Shown here piece after piece: positions 16,893-26,900 of a stretch of 64,000 nucleotides of DNA. Position 1 is the stretch's first letter. The number at the start of each line of letters is the position of its first letter. A program made the translations under genes and the position numbers. Below the pieces are notes generated by a model that had not been told where the DNA came from, did not search any database, and saw only the letters and a program-made list of their open reading frames with translations. Origin of the DNA: Chloracidobacterium sp. (GTDB taxonomy: Bacteria; Acidobacteriota; Blastocatellia; Pyrinomonadales; Pyrinomonadaceae); the NCBI GenBank assembly GCA_016706275.1, contig JADJJY010000003.1, positions 186,001-250,000 on the forward strand, given 5' to 3'.

Positions 16893-18180
16893 ATCGTATG
16901 CGTGCATAATTTCGCCGGATGTAAAGCGGGACAAAGACGCTCTCGTCGCCGCGGCGCGCGAATTTGCGTATTCGATCGAGGTGCTCGACGACGGCATTTT
17001 GTTTGACGTGAGCGGGCTCGAACGCCTCATCGGTAAGCCTGATAAGATCACACAAAAAATACTAGCGGAGCTAGAACGCCGCAAGGTCCACGGCAGCGTC
17101 GCGGTCGCGGGAACGGTCGATACGGCCATTTTGCTTGCACGGCAAAAGGGCGAGGGCGGGCAAATGGCAGAGCAGCAGGATGCGTTCGAGCAGCTTCCGT
17201 TACGCAATCTCGATATTGGCCAAGACACGCTCAATGTTTTCAGCGACCTTGGGATCCGCAGCGTCCAAGATCTGCTGGCGATACCGCGTGCGGATCTGAT
17301 CGGGCGTTATGGGCGTGAATTTCAGGACGTGATCGACACCATCGAACAGCGTGGTGCGTCATTTATCACGCCAAATGTAAAAGACAGCAATGTCGAGTGG
17401 AGCTTTGACCTAGACCAGTCGGTCGAAAATTTTGAGCAGCTGATATTTGTGCTCAACCACGGCCTCGAACGGCTGTTGGCGGAGGTCGAGCATTGCGGTT
17501 TTAGCACGGAGCATCTCGATCTGCTTTTCAAACTTAAAAACCGGACGGAGAAAAGTTACGAGATAAAAACGTCCTTTCCGACGCTCGACCGGGCATTTTG
17601 GCTAAAGCTCATCAACCTGCGGGCCGCACTCGACCCGCCGGAGGCAGACATTGTGTCGGTAAAGACCATCGCGCATTTCACACATCCGCGTCCGGCCCAA
17701 AAGGGGTTATATGCCGTATCGAGGCCCGAACCCGAGAGCCTGCTGCTGACGGTCAACAAGCTAAAAAAACTGGTCGGCGAGACACACGTCGGTGTGCCGA
17801 TGCTGCTCAACCAGCGGCTCGCCGAGCCGTTCGCCCTCGACGCCGATGCCATGCCCGACGTCAGAACCGGGAGCGGTAGCGACTGGGTTCCTGAACCTGC
17901 GAATAGTCACGCTCTCTGTGATCACGGCATCATCGCATTCAATTATTATCGCCCGCCGCTGCGTGCCGAGGTTTTGGTCCGCGATGGCCGTCTCATCTTT
18001 ATCAAAACCCATCATTTCAGCGGCCACGTGACTGAATATAGCGGCGTGTGGAAATCAAATTCCAAATGGTGGGAAAGCCTCTGGAAAACACAGGAATGGG
18101 ACATCGAGGTCGAGGGGCACGGCATCTATCGTCTGCTCAAGGCCGGGAAAGAGTGGTTTCTGACCGGGGAATACGACTGA
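16885..18180 (+). CDS. imuB: ImuB, inactive Y-family polymerase-like protein
   Basis: About 431 aa, related to DinB/UmuC polymerases but lacking the usual catalytic acidic residues; it acts as the hub that joins DnaE2 and the beta clamp in the mutasome. The N-terminal region reads CIISPDVKRDKDALVAAAREFA, ILFDVSGLERLIG, followed by a helix-hairpin-helix-like stretch (LGIRSVQDLLAIPRADLIGRYG). ATG 16885 is preferred over an upstream TTG; it overlaps the end of imuA. Near the C-terminus residues about 326-336 are encoded by the 32-bp dispersed element (VRTGSGSDWV). The stop overlaps the dnaE2 start (TGATG). Confidence 0.85.
   Translation: MARSYACIISPDVKRDKDALVAAAREFAYSIEVLDDGILFDVSGLERLIGKPDKITQKILAELERRKVHGSVAVAGTVDTAILLARQKGEGGQMAEQQDAFEQLPLRNLDIGQDTLNVFSDLGIRSVQDLLAIPRADLIGRYGREFQDVIDTIEQRGASFITPNVKDSNVEWSFDLDQSVENFEQLIFVLNHGLERLLAEVEHCGFSTEHLDLLFKLKNRTEKSYEIKTSFPTLDRAFWLKLINLRAALDPPEADIVSVKTIAHFTHPRPAQKGLYAVSRPEPESLLLTVNKLKKLVGETHVGVPMLLNQRLAEPFALDADAMPDVRTGSGSDWVPEPANSHALCDHGIIAFNYYRPPLRAEVLVRDGRLIFIKTHHFSGHVTEYSGVWKSNSKWWESLWKTQEWDIEVEGHGIYRLLKAGKEWFLTGEYD
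17860..17891 (+). repeat. 32-bp dispersed element inside imuB
   Basis: Identical to the copy at 20661-20692 in dnaE2 and read in the same frame (VRTGSGSDWV). The ends (GAACC and GGTTC) are complementary over 5 bp. Confidence 0.95.
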
Positions 18181-21100
18181 TGTTTTATGAACTCCACACA
18201 CGCTCAGCTTTTAGCTTTCTCTCGTCTGGTTCACAGCCGCAGAGATTGGCGGAGCGCTCGGCGGAGTTGGGGATGCCGGGAGCGGCTTTGCTTGACCGCG
18301 ACACGGTCGCCGGAGCCGTGCGGTTTCATTTTGAGGCGCGAAAACACGGTATAAAACCGATCATCGGAGCAGAGATCACTATGGACGACGGCAGCCTGCT
18401 GCCGCTGGTGCCAATGACGCTGAAAGGCTATCAAAACCTCTCAAAACTGATCACGACTGTAAAACTCCGTCACAAAAAGGGCGAGCATTTCGCGACTCGA
18501 AAAGATATCGAAGAACACTCCGCAGGTTTGCTTTGTTTTACCGGCGGAGCGGACGGTTTTATTCACAACAGCATTAAAAATGGCCGCGGCCAGATCGATC
18601 TTGCATGGCTCAATTATGTATTTGAAAAACGTCTCTACGTCGAACTCCAACGGCATCATCTCAGGCACGAAGAGGCGATAAACCAATCGCTCCTCGGCCT
18701 CGCTCACAAGCTGCGGCTTCCCTATTTTGCCTCGAACGGTGCATATTTCGCGGACCAACATGACCGTGAGCTTTTTGACGTTTTTACCTGCATAAAAAAT
18801 CACACGACGATCTATGACGCGGGCAAGCTGCTCTCAGAGAATAATGAGCGGTATCTAAAGTCTCAAAAACAGATGTTCGATCTTTTCGCCGACCTGCCAG
18901 AGGCGGTGCACGCCACCCAAGAGATCGCAGCTCGCGTAGATTTTTCGATGGACGAACTTTCGTACAATTTTCCCGATTATCCGGTGCCGACGGACGAGAC
19001 GGTAAATTCCGTGCTTCGGGCAAAAGCGATCGAACGTTCGCATGAGCGTTATCTACAGGAAGCTTGGCCGATACGCTCTCAGGTGCTCTCACGTCTCGAA
19101 AAAGAATTCAGAGTGATCGAGATGAAAAAGCTTGCCGGATATTTTCTGACGGTCGCTGACATCTCGGATTTTTGTAAGGCAAACAACATCCTGTCGCAGG
19201 GACGCGGCTCGGCGGCAAACTCGGTCGTCTGTTACGCGCTTGGGATAACGGCTGTCGAGCCGATAAAGAACAAACTACTGTTCGAACGTTTTTTATCCGA
19301 AAGCTACGAGCAATACCCCGACATCGACATCGATCTGCCCTCCGGCGACGATCGCGAATCTGTCATCCAGCACGTCTATAACAAATACGGCCGCCGCAGC
19401 TCGGGCATGACGGCAAATGTGATCAGCTATCGCGGAAAATCCGCCGTGCGTGAGGTCGGCAAAACATTTGGCTTTGGCACGGAGGTTCTGGGCCGGCTCT
19501 CAAAACTCAATTCTCACTACGAAACATTCAAAGGCAAGGAGCTAGACGCACGGCTCAAGGAAAATGGGTTTGATCCGGCAGAGAACATAAGGCTGCGGCA
19601 TTTTGCCGATCTTTATCAGCGAATTCTCGATTTTCCGCGTCATCTCGGGCAACACTCAGGCGGCATGGTGGTGTCGCTAAATCGTCTTGACGGCATTGTC
19701 CCGCTTGAACCCGCATCAATGGAAAACCGCTCGATCGTTCAATGGGACAAAGACGACTGTGACGCTCTAAAGATCGTCAAGATCGATCTGCTCGGGCTCG
19801 GTATGATGGCTGTTTTGCGGGATTCGATCACGCTTATAAAGCAGCACCATGATGTCGATCTCAGCCTGTACAAAGTGCCGCACGGCGACGATGAGGTGTA
19901 CAAAGCCCTGCAAACGGGCGACACGGTCGGGATGTTTCAGGTCGAAAGCCGGGCTCAGATCGCGTTTCTGCCCAAATCAAAGCCAAAGAATTTTTACGAC
20001 ATCGTCGTCCAGGTCGCCATCATTCGCCCGGGGCCTATCGTTGGCAAAATGCTGCACTCGTATCTAAAACGTCGTCAAGGTTTAGAGCCTGTCGATTACA
20101 TCGACGGGCGTCTAAAGCCCATATTGGAACGAACGATGGGTGTTCCGTTATTTCAGGAACAGCTCCTGAAAATATCAATGGACATTGCCGGATTTACATC
20201 CGATGAGACCGAAGACCTACGCAAAGCCATGGGGTTTAAGAAACCGGGGAAAAAGCTCGAAAAGATCAGTAAAAATCTGCGCGAAGGCATGGAGAAAAGA
20301 GGTGTCCCAAAAGAGGTCCAGGAAAACATCGTCAATTGTGTACTCGCTTTTTCCAACTACGGTTTTCCCGAATCTCATGCGTTCAGCTTTGCACTGCTCG
20401 CCTATGCGTCGGCGTATTTTATGATCCATTACCGTGCGTGTTTTATGGCAGCGATGTTCAACAACTACCCGCTCGGCTTCTACAACGCTGCGACCCTAGT
20501 CAAAGACGCTCAACGCCACGGCTTGCATTTCATAGCACTCGATATAAATAAGTCGCAATACGAATTCACAGTCGAAGAAATCGATGGCGAGAAGCAAGTC
20601 CGCGTCGGTCTGAACTTTGTCCGCGGGCTGAGAAAAGAGATCGGCGAGGCGATCGTGCGCGTCAGAACCGGGAGCGGTAGCGACTGGGTTCCCTACACTA
20701 GCATCGCAGACCTGATAGACCGTGTTCCCGGTATCAATAAACGCGAGATACGTTCTCTCAGCCTCGCCGGAGCGTTAAATTTCGACGGCAGTGTCCACCG
20801 CCGCGAGGCTCTGTGGAATTCGGAACTGGCTATTCAGCCTAGCGGCGAGTTATTCCACAAAAGCTCCCCTCCTTACGAAGGAGGGGTGGCAGCCGCTTCG
20901 GCTGACGGGGTGGTTCTCTCCGACGCGTCATTTCTCCACCGCATGGAGGGCATCGAACTGGTCGAAGCTGATCTGCGAAAGACCGGCATCTCGATCGGCA
21001 AACATCCGATGGCTTTTGTCCGTGAAGAAATGACCAAACGCGGCATACTATCGTCAATACAAACGCTCAACCTCAAAAAAGGCCAGGTCGTGTCTGCCGC

Positions 21101-21350
21101 CGGTGCGGTGATCATCCGTCAACGTCCGATGACGGCGAATAATGTTGTATTCATCACGCTCGAAGACGAGACCGGCCACTCGAATTTTGTCGTGATGCCC
21201 GATGTATTCGAGAAATACCGCCCCGTGATCAATCAAAACGATTACCTGATAATCAAAGGCATTTTTGAAGAAAGAGGGATGCTAAAAGCCCAGCATTTTG
21301 AGCCGATATATAGTTTTACAGTCGATGTGATGTCGCACAACTTTCGTTAA
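18180..21350 (+). CDS. dnaE2: error-prone DNA polymerase DnaE2
   Basis: About 1056 aa, C-family polymerase alpha-subunit paralogue, the catalytic part of the mutasome. Domains: N-terminal PHP (LHTRSAFSFLSSGSQPQRLAE), palm with the catalytic aspartates in YPDIDIDLPSGDDR, the CYALGITAVEPIKNKLLFERFL region, a thumb/fingers region including FQEQLLKISMDIAGFTSDETEDLRK, and a C-terminal OB fold (GQVVSAAGAVIIRQRPMTANNVVFITLEDETG). Start ATG overlaps the imuB stop. Two dispersed repeats are read through in frame: the 32-bp element (VRTGSGSDWVP) and the 58-bp double hairpin (PPYEGGVAAASADGVVLSD), both in the region between fingers and OB fold where DnaE2 tolerates length change. Its stop shares TTAA with the convergent EamA gene. 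Confidence 0.93.
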   Translation: MFYELHTRSAFSFLSSGSQPQRLAERSAELGMPGAALLDRDTVAGAVRFHFEARKHGIKPIIGAEITMDDGSLLPLVPMTLKGYQNLSKLITTVKLRHKKGEHFATRKDIEEHSAGLLCFTGGADGFIHNSIKNGRGQIDLAWLNYVFEKRLYVELQRHHLRHEEAINQSLLGLAHKLRLPYFASNGAYFADQHDRELFDVFTCIKNHTTIYDAGKLLSENNERYLKSQKQMFDLFADLPEAVHATQEIAARVDFSMDELSYNFPDYPVPTDETVNSVLRAKAIERSHERYLQEAWPIRSQVLSRLEKEFRVIEMKKLAGYFLTVADISDFCKANNILSQGRGSAANSVVCYALGITAVEPIKNKLLFERFLSESYEQYPDIDIDLPSGDDRESVIQHVYNKYGRRSSGMTANVISYRGKSAVREVGKTFGFGTEVLGRLSKLNSHYETFKGKELDARLKENGFDPAENIRLRHFADLYQRILDFPRHLGQHSGGMVVSLNRLDGIVPLEPASMENRSIVQWDKDDCDALKIVKIDLLGLGMMAVLRDSITLIKQHHDVDLSLYKVPHGDDEVYKALQTGDTVGMFQVESRAQIAFLPKSKPKNFYDIVVQVAIIRPGPIVGKMLHSYLKRRQGLEPVDYIDGRLKPILERTMGVPLFQEQLLKISMDIAGFTSDETEDLRKAMGFKKPGKKLEKISKNLREGMEKRGVPKEVQENIVNCVLAFSNYGFPESHAFSFALLAYASAYFMIHYRACFMAAMFNNYPLGFYNAATLVKDAQRHGLHFIALDINKSQYEFTVEEIDGEKQVRVGLNFVRGLRKEIGEAIVRVRTGSGSDWVPYTSIADLIDRVPGINKREIRSLSLAGALNFDGSVHRREALWNSELAIQPSGELFHKSSPPYEGGVAAASADGVVLSDASFLHRMEGIELVEADLRKTGISIGKHPMAFVREEMTKRGILSSIQTLNLKKGQVVSAAGAVIIRQRPMTANNVVFITLEDETGHSNFVVMPDVFEKYRPVINQNDYLIIKGIFEERGMLKAQHFEPIYSFTVDVMSHNFR
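20661..20692 (+). repeat. 32-bp dispersed element inside dnaE2, copy 1 of 2 element types
   Basis: Perfect match to the imuB copy, same reading frame. It replaces the short stretch that normally lies between the RGLR...AIV helix and the SIADLIDRVPGI helix-hairpin-helix segment. Confidence 0.95.
20866..20923 (+). repeat. 58-bp double-hairpin element inside dnaE2
   Basis: Hairpin 1: CCCCTCCTT-ACG-AAGGAGGGG (9-bp stem). Hairpin 2: CAGCCG-CTT-CGGCTG (6-bp stem). A constant tail GACGGGGTGGTTCTCTCCGA follows. It matches the copy in purH at 54 of 58 bases and is read in the same frame. Confidence 0.92.
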
Positions 21351-22237
21351 GAGCGTTTTCCAAAAATAGTCAGAGCGATCCCGCCGAGGATGAGGGCGGC
21401 GGCGATGACGAGTCTAATGTCAGCGGTCTCGGCGAGCAACAGGACGCCGATCATTGCCGTGATGACAGGCACTGCGAGTTGGAGGACGGCGGCGCGGGTT
21501 GCGGTGTGGTGTTTGAGGGAGGCGTACCAGACGGTGTAGCCGATGCCGGATGTAACGGCTCCGGAGAGAACGGCGAGCGTGATGCCGCGTGTAGATAGAT
21601 GTAAATTGGGCAGAAAAATGACCGCAATGACCGCCGCGAACGGCAGCGTGCGGATAAAATTTCCCGTCGTCTGCCCGAGCGGATCGGTGCTGCCTCTGCC
21701 ACGCAGTGTGTAAATTCCCCACGAAGCACCGGCGGCGGCCATTAGCAAAGAACTCGTAAGCGGCGGCGACGCCAGGCCGGGAAAGACGAGATACACGAGT
21801 CCGCCGACAGCAGTTATCAGACCGAGCCATTCAAGAATCGGCGGGCGGTCGCCGCGAAACAATGTGACCACGATCATCGTCATCTGCACCGAGCCAAACA
21901 GTATCAACGCTCCCGTCCCCGCCGTCAGGCCGAGATAGGCAAACGAAAAGCAGATGGCGTAGGCGAAAAGAAAGATTGCCGAAGACCAACTTCCTGTGTC
22001 AGTAGCCCGCACGTGAGTAAGGGCATCTTCATCACCAGTCGAGCCCTTACACACGTGCGGGCTACGGACACGACCGACCACATACCAGATCACGACCAAC
22101 GCGATCGCACCTGACAAGAGCCGAACGGCAGTAAACCCGACCGCGTCGGCCTCGTCGCCACGCAATGCCAACCGGCACAATATTGAATTGAACGCAAAAG
22201 CGACAAGGGCAAACGAAGTGTATAAAAATACTCTCAA
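21347..22237 (-). CDS. EamA/DMT family transporter
   Basis: A 296-aa inner-membrane protein with ten predicted helices in two EamA repeats (drug/metabolite transporter superfamily). It begins FLYTSFALVAFAFNSILCRLALRG, with a second repeat around SLLMAAAGASWGIYTLRGRG. The start is TTG, overlapping the lysS stop (TTGA), which suggests coupled translation. Between the second and third helices an extra hydrophilic stretch (RSPHVCKGSTGDEDALTHVRA) is encoded by a 23-bp inverted repeat. The substrate is unknown. Confidence 0.88.
   Translation of the reverse strand: MRVFLYTSFALVAFAFNSILCRLALRGDEADAVGFTAVRLLSGAIALVVIWYVVGRVRSPHVCKGSTGDEDALTHVRATDTGSWSSAIFLFAYAICFSFAYLGLTAGTGALILFGSVQMTMIVVTLFRGDRPPILEWLGLITAVGGLVYLVFPGLASPPLTSSLLMAAAGASWGIYTLRGRGSTDPLGQTTGNFIRTLPFAAVIAVIFLPNLHLSTRGITLAVLSGAVTSGIGYTVWYASLKHHTATRAAVLQLAVPVITAMIGVLLLAETADIRLVIAAALILGGIALTIFGKRS
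22002..22065. repeat. 23-bp inverted repeat inside the EamA gene
   Basis: Left arm 22002-22024 (begins GTAGCCCGCACGTGAG) and right arm 22043-22065 (ends ACGTGCGGGCTAC) match at 22 of 23 positions around an 18-nt loop. The reading frame stays open through the whole hairpin. Confidence 0.95.
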
Positions 22238-23868
22238 TTTCCCTCGGTGCTCTCTGTGTCCTCTGTGGCCGAATTCCCCTTATCCGGGCGCATGTGCGGG
22301 AACAGGATAACGTCGCGGATCGAGTGTTTGCTGGTGAGGAGCATGACGAGGCGGTCGATGCCGATGCCGATGCCGGCGGCGGGCGGCATGCCGTAGCTGA
22401 GGGCCCGGATATAGTCTTCGTCGAGCACCATTGCCTCTTCGTCGCCGCGTTCACGCTCAGACATTTGATCGACAAAGCGTTCGTACTGCTCTTTCGGATC
22501 GTTCAGCTCGCTAAACCCATTCGCGACCTCCATACCATTGATGAAAAGCTCGAACCGCTCGGCGATGTTCGGATTAGAAGGATCAGCCTTCGAAAGCGGA
22601 GAGATGGATTTTGGATAATCGATAATGAATGTTGGCTGTATCAGCTTGTCCTCGACGTGCTCTTCGAATGTTGCGAGAAGCTCGGCTGCGGGGAGCCCAG
22701 TCGCTACCCCTCCCGGTTCTGACACTTTTGCAACCGCTTCAGCCATCGTTATCCGCTCGAACTTACCGAAATCGATCTCGTTCTCGCCATATTTGACGAC
22801 GAGGCTGCCGTTATTGGCTTTTGCAACCGCGTCCTGGATCATCGTCTCCGCAAAATCCATCATCCCGTTCACATCCATGTAGGCGATATAGAATTCGAGC
22901 ATGGTGAATTCGGGGTTGTGGCGCTGGGAGAGGCCTTCGTTGCGGAAGTTGCGGTTGAGTTCGTAAACCTTTTCAAAGCCGCCAACGACCAGGCGTTTGA
23001 GATAAAGCTCGGGCGCAACACGCGCATAAAGCGGGATATCGAGCGCGTTATGATGCGTCTCGAACGGTTTTGCCGCCGCACCGGTTGCCTTTGGCGTGAG
23101 CATCGGCGTTTCGACTTCGATAAAGCCCGCATCATCAAGAAAACGGCGCATTCCGGAGATCAACTTGGCTCGACGCTCGAAGACTTCGCGGGTCGTCAGG
23201 CCTTCGTGCTCGATCTGCAGAGTCGATGCGATCAGATCAGCGTAACGAAAACGCCTCTGCAGCTCAGGATCAGCGATGCCGTGCATTTTGTCAGGCATCG
23301 GCAGCATCGCTTTGGCAAGGAACTGTAGTTTTTCAACGTGAACAGAGACCTCACCGGTATTGGTTACGAACAAATAGCCTTCGGCTCCGATCAGGTCGCC
23401 GTGGTCGAGGAGTTGCCACAAAGCCCACCCGTTTTCTTCGTCAAGCGAGTTTTCGCCATCATTCCTGGTCAAAGCAAGCGGGCCTTTTTTGTTGCAATAG
23501 ACCTGCAGCTTATTAACGCCGTCGGTCAGATGGACGAAGTTGCCGCGAGTCGGCGTTGTCAGGCGGCCGGCGATGCGGACGGTTCCGAGCGCTTTCAGTT
23601 CTTCGTTAAGAGCATCTTTTTTTTCCGCCGGTGGACGCTCGCCTTCGCCGAGGCTTGCCTTGATCTCGGCCATGCGTGATTCGACATCGGCAATTTTATC
23701 AAAATGCTTTAGTGCGGTGATCGTGTCTTCGCCGCCGCTGACGGCGGTGCGTGCAAATTTGTTTGGATATGCGTTGCCGACCAAAGCCGCGATCGCGTCG
23801 AGCGATGCCGCGCGAGCCTCGGTCTGGTCGTTTTGTTCGATGATCTCGTTAAATGAAGGAATGCTCAT
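22234..23868 (-). CDS. lysS: lysyl-tRNA synthetase, class II
   Basis: Charges tRNA-Lys; 544 aa. It has the N-terminal OB-fold anticodon-binding domain (GTVRIAGRLTTPTRGNFVHL) and the class II catalytic core: motif 1 around RFLDDAGFIEVETPMLTPKATGAAAKPF, motif 2 YELNRNFRNEGLSQRHNPEFTMLEFY, and motif 3 GMPPAAGIGIGIDRLVMLLT. The segment SEPGGVATGL at about residue 382 comes from the 32-bp dispersed element, read in another frame than in imuB. The C-terminal tail after HMRPDKG (ATEDTESTEGN) is encoded by three 9-bp repeats and is longer than usual. No clear ribosome site is visible. Confidence 0.93.
   Translation of the reverse strand: MSIPSFNEIIEQNDQTEARAASLDAIAALVGNAYPNKFARTAVSGGEDTITALKHFDKIADVESRMAEIKASLGEGERPPAEKKDALNEELKALGTVRIAGRLTTPTRGNFVHLTDGVNKLQVYCNKKGPLALTRNDGENSLDEENGWALWQLLDHGDLIGAEGYLFVTNTGEVSVHVEKLQFLAKAMLPMPDKMHGIADPELQRRFRYADLIASTLQIEHEGLTTREVFERRAKLISGMRRFLDDAGFIEVETPMLTPKATGAAAKPFETHHNALDIPLYARVAPELYLKRLVVGGFEKVYELNRNFRNEGLSQRHNPEFTMLEFYIAYMDVNGMMDFAETMIQDAVAKANNGSLVVKYGENEIDFGKFERITMAEAVAKVSEPGGVATGLPAAELLATFEEHVEDKLIQPTFIIDYPKSISPLSKADPSNPNIAERFELFINGMEVANGFSELNDPKEQYERFVDQMSERERGDEEAMVLDEDYIRALSYGMPPAAGIGIGIDRLVMLLTSKHSIRDVILFPHMRPDKGNSATEDTESTEGN
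22241..22267 (-). repeat. 9-bp unit array forming the lysS C-terminus
   Basis: In the gene sense: CACAGAGGA, CACAGAGAG, CACCGAGGG. The three units encode the last residues of LysS (TEDTESTEG). Confidence 0.7.
22692..22723 (-). repeat. 32-bp dispersed element inside lysS
   Basis: Differs from the imuB/dnaE2 copies at two bases. It is read one base out of register with those copies, giving SEPGGVATGL. Confidence 0.88.
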
Positions 23869-23995
23869 AATTGAATCTCTGATTATAGTTAACCGCCGCT
23901 ATCACAGCAAACATCTCGCGAATATGTCAAAATGTATTTACCGCAGGAGATCGTGTATGCCCCCGATACATGTTTTCTGCGGATAGGTGCGTTTT

Positions 23996-26900
23996 ATGGC
24001 GAATGATCTCGATATATTGGTAAAAGAAATAGCCGCCGGCAAAAGGGTCATAAGCCTCAGCGGGCTGACATCGATACCGGCAAAGGCTTACATGCTGACT
24101 AAGCTGCGTGCCGAGACGGGCAAACGGTTTGCGGTTGTTACAGAATCGAATCAGGAACTGGAAGCATGGGAATCAGACCTTTCGTACTTCCAATCCACAA
24201 TCCGCGATCCGCAATCCGCAATTGTCACTCTCCCCTCATTCGAAGCCGATCCATATTCAGGCATTTCGCCCCACGCCGAAACGCAGGAGCAACGCGCCTT
24301 AGGATTGTGGCAGCTTGCAAATGATAACGGCGATTTTACGATCCTTACGGCCAGATCGCTTATCCAACGCAGCGTCACGCCGGAGGAGATCGCGGCTCTT
24401 GGGTGTGTGTTGGTAAGGGACGAGAATATGCCGCCGGAGGAATTGGTCGAGCAGCTATTTGCTTGTGGTTACGTTCGCGAAGAGCCTTTGTTTGGCCCCG
24501 GACAGCTTTCGGTTCGCGGCGGCATTATGGATATCTGGTCACCGGACGCGGCCAATCCGGTGCGAATTGAGTTTTTTGGCGATACGGTCGATTCGATCAG
24601 GACATTTGATGCGGATACGCAATTATCCCTTGAGCAGCTTACATCAACCGCGATCGCACCGATGCGCGAGTTTGCCGTCACCCCGCAGGACCTAAAAGAC
24701 TGGGCATTTTTTGCGGCAGAGCGTTTTGCGGACGAAAGATTTAAACGCAATCTCAAAGACCGCATCGATTTTGCTGCTAATGGCGAAACGTTTTCGGGCT
24801 GGGAATTTTTCATGCCGCTCGTCAAACCGCTGACGGCGAACGTCTTTGACCATCTTAAAGATCACATTCTGGTCATCGACGAGCCCGTAGCGGTCGAACA
24901 TACGCTCATCAATCTATACGAACATCTGACCGCAAACTTTGAGGCTATCACCGAATCGGGCGATGTCGGGCTCACGCCAAATGACCTCTTCCTGATGCCG
25001 GAAGAGTTAAGAGATCTGCTGGAAACTAAGCCAAGTCTTGAGTTGCGGGCACTCGGTCGGACGGCGTCGGCGACGGATGAGGAATTTGTTGTTGGCGACG
25101 CGACTGATACCGCTCCGCTCTTTTTATTTTCGACGGCTGAAAAAGCGACAGATATTGAAATCCAATCGCGATCGACGCGTAAGTTTCACGGTGATCTGCC
25201 GGGATTTGTCGGTGAGTTTGATCGCACGGCGACGATCGTCGTTAATACGCCGGGAATGGCGGAGCGTTTGGCTGAGATGCTTCGCGAATACGACATTTAT
25301 TTGCCGGTGGATGCGATACAGATCGGCGGGCTTTCGGGCGGATTTGAGATGCCGACGGACAGCCTGACCATCTACTCGGAAAGCGATATTTTTGGCGAGA
25401 CGGATCTCGCTGAGGTGCGAGGGAGCCGCGATAAGACGAAAAGGTCTAAGAGCAAGCTTGGGGCGTTCATATCCGATTTTCGCGATCTCAAGGCGGGCGA
25501 TTTTGTCGTCCACGTCGATCACGGTATCGGGCGTTTTGACGGTTTGCAGACGATAGAATCGCAGGGTGCGACCCGCGAGTTCATGCTCCTCATTTATACG
25601 GACGACGCCAAGCTCTTTGTGCCGGTCGAGCGTATGGATCTAGTGTCGCGGTATTCGTCCGGCGAGGCGACTGCTCCGACACTCGACCGGTTGGGCGGGC
25701 TCGGCTGGCAAAAGACAAAGGCCAAAGCAAAGCGCGCGATGCGCGATATGGCCGACGAGCTTTTGAAGCTCTATGCCGAACGGAAACTTGTTCGCGGACA
25801 CGCTTTTCCGCCCGATGCTCCGTGGCAGCATGAGTTTGAGGATGCGTTTCCATACGATCTGACGGTCGATCAGGCCGCCGCCATCGAGGATGTTAAGACA
25901 GACATGGAAACGCCGACGCCGATGGATCGACTGATAATTGGCGACGTTGGGTACGGCAAGACTGAGGTCGCGATGCGTGCGGCGTTTAAGGCGGTGATGG
26001 ACGGCAAACAAGCGGCGATCTTGACGCCGACGACTGTGCTTGCCTACCAGCATTACGAGACGTTCAAAAAGCGTTTTGCGGCCTTTCCCGTCAAGGTCGA
26101 TCTGCTGTCGCGATTTCGCTCGGCCAAAGAACAAAAGGCTGTTTCCGATGCAGCCGGTAAGGGTGAGGTCGATGTCCTGATCGGCACGCATCGCATATTG
26201 TCCGCCGACGTAAAACTGCCAAAGCTCGGGCTCGTGGTCGTTGACGAGGAGCAGCGTTTTGGCGTTGGACACAAAGAAAAACTCAAACAGTGGAAGAAAA
26301 AAGTCGATGTGCTGACGCTCTCGGCGACACCGATACCGCGGACGCTGAATATGTCTTTGCTCGGGATGCGTGATATGTCGGTGATAGAGACGCCGCCGCG
26401 TGACCGTTTGGCGATCAATACGCAAGTCGTGCAGTTTGCCGAGGGTGTGATACGTTCGGCGATCGAGCTCGAGCTGTCGCGAAACGGGCAGATCTTTTTT
26501 ATCCATAACCGCGTCGAATCGATCGAGGCCATCGCCGCCCTTATCCAAAAGATCGTGCCCAACGCACGAGTCGCCATCGGCCACGGCCAGATGAACGAAA
26601 AGGAAATGGAAAATGTGATGCTCGATTTTATCGATTACAAATTCGACATTCTCGTCGCGACCACGATCATCGAAAACGGTATCGATATCCCGCGTGCGAA
26701 CACCATCATTATTAATCGTGCCGACAACTACGGCCTTTCACAGCTTTATCAGCTACGCGGACGTGTCGGGCGTTCGAACCGCCGGGCGTATGCCTATCTA
26801 TTGATACCGAGCGAGTTAGAATTGACGCCGATCGCACGACGACGGTTGAGTGCGATCCGCGAATTTTCGGACCTCGGAGCCGGGTTTCGGCTCGCGGCAT

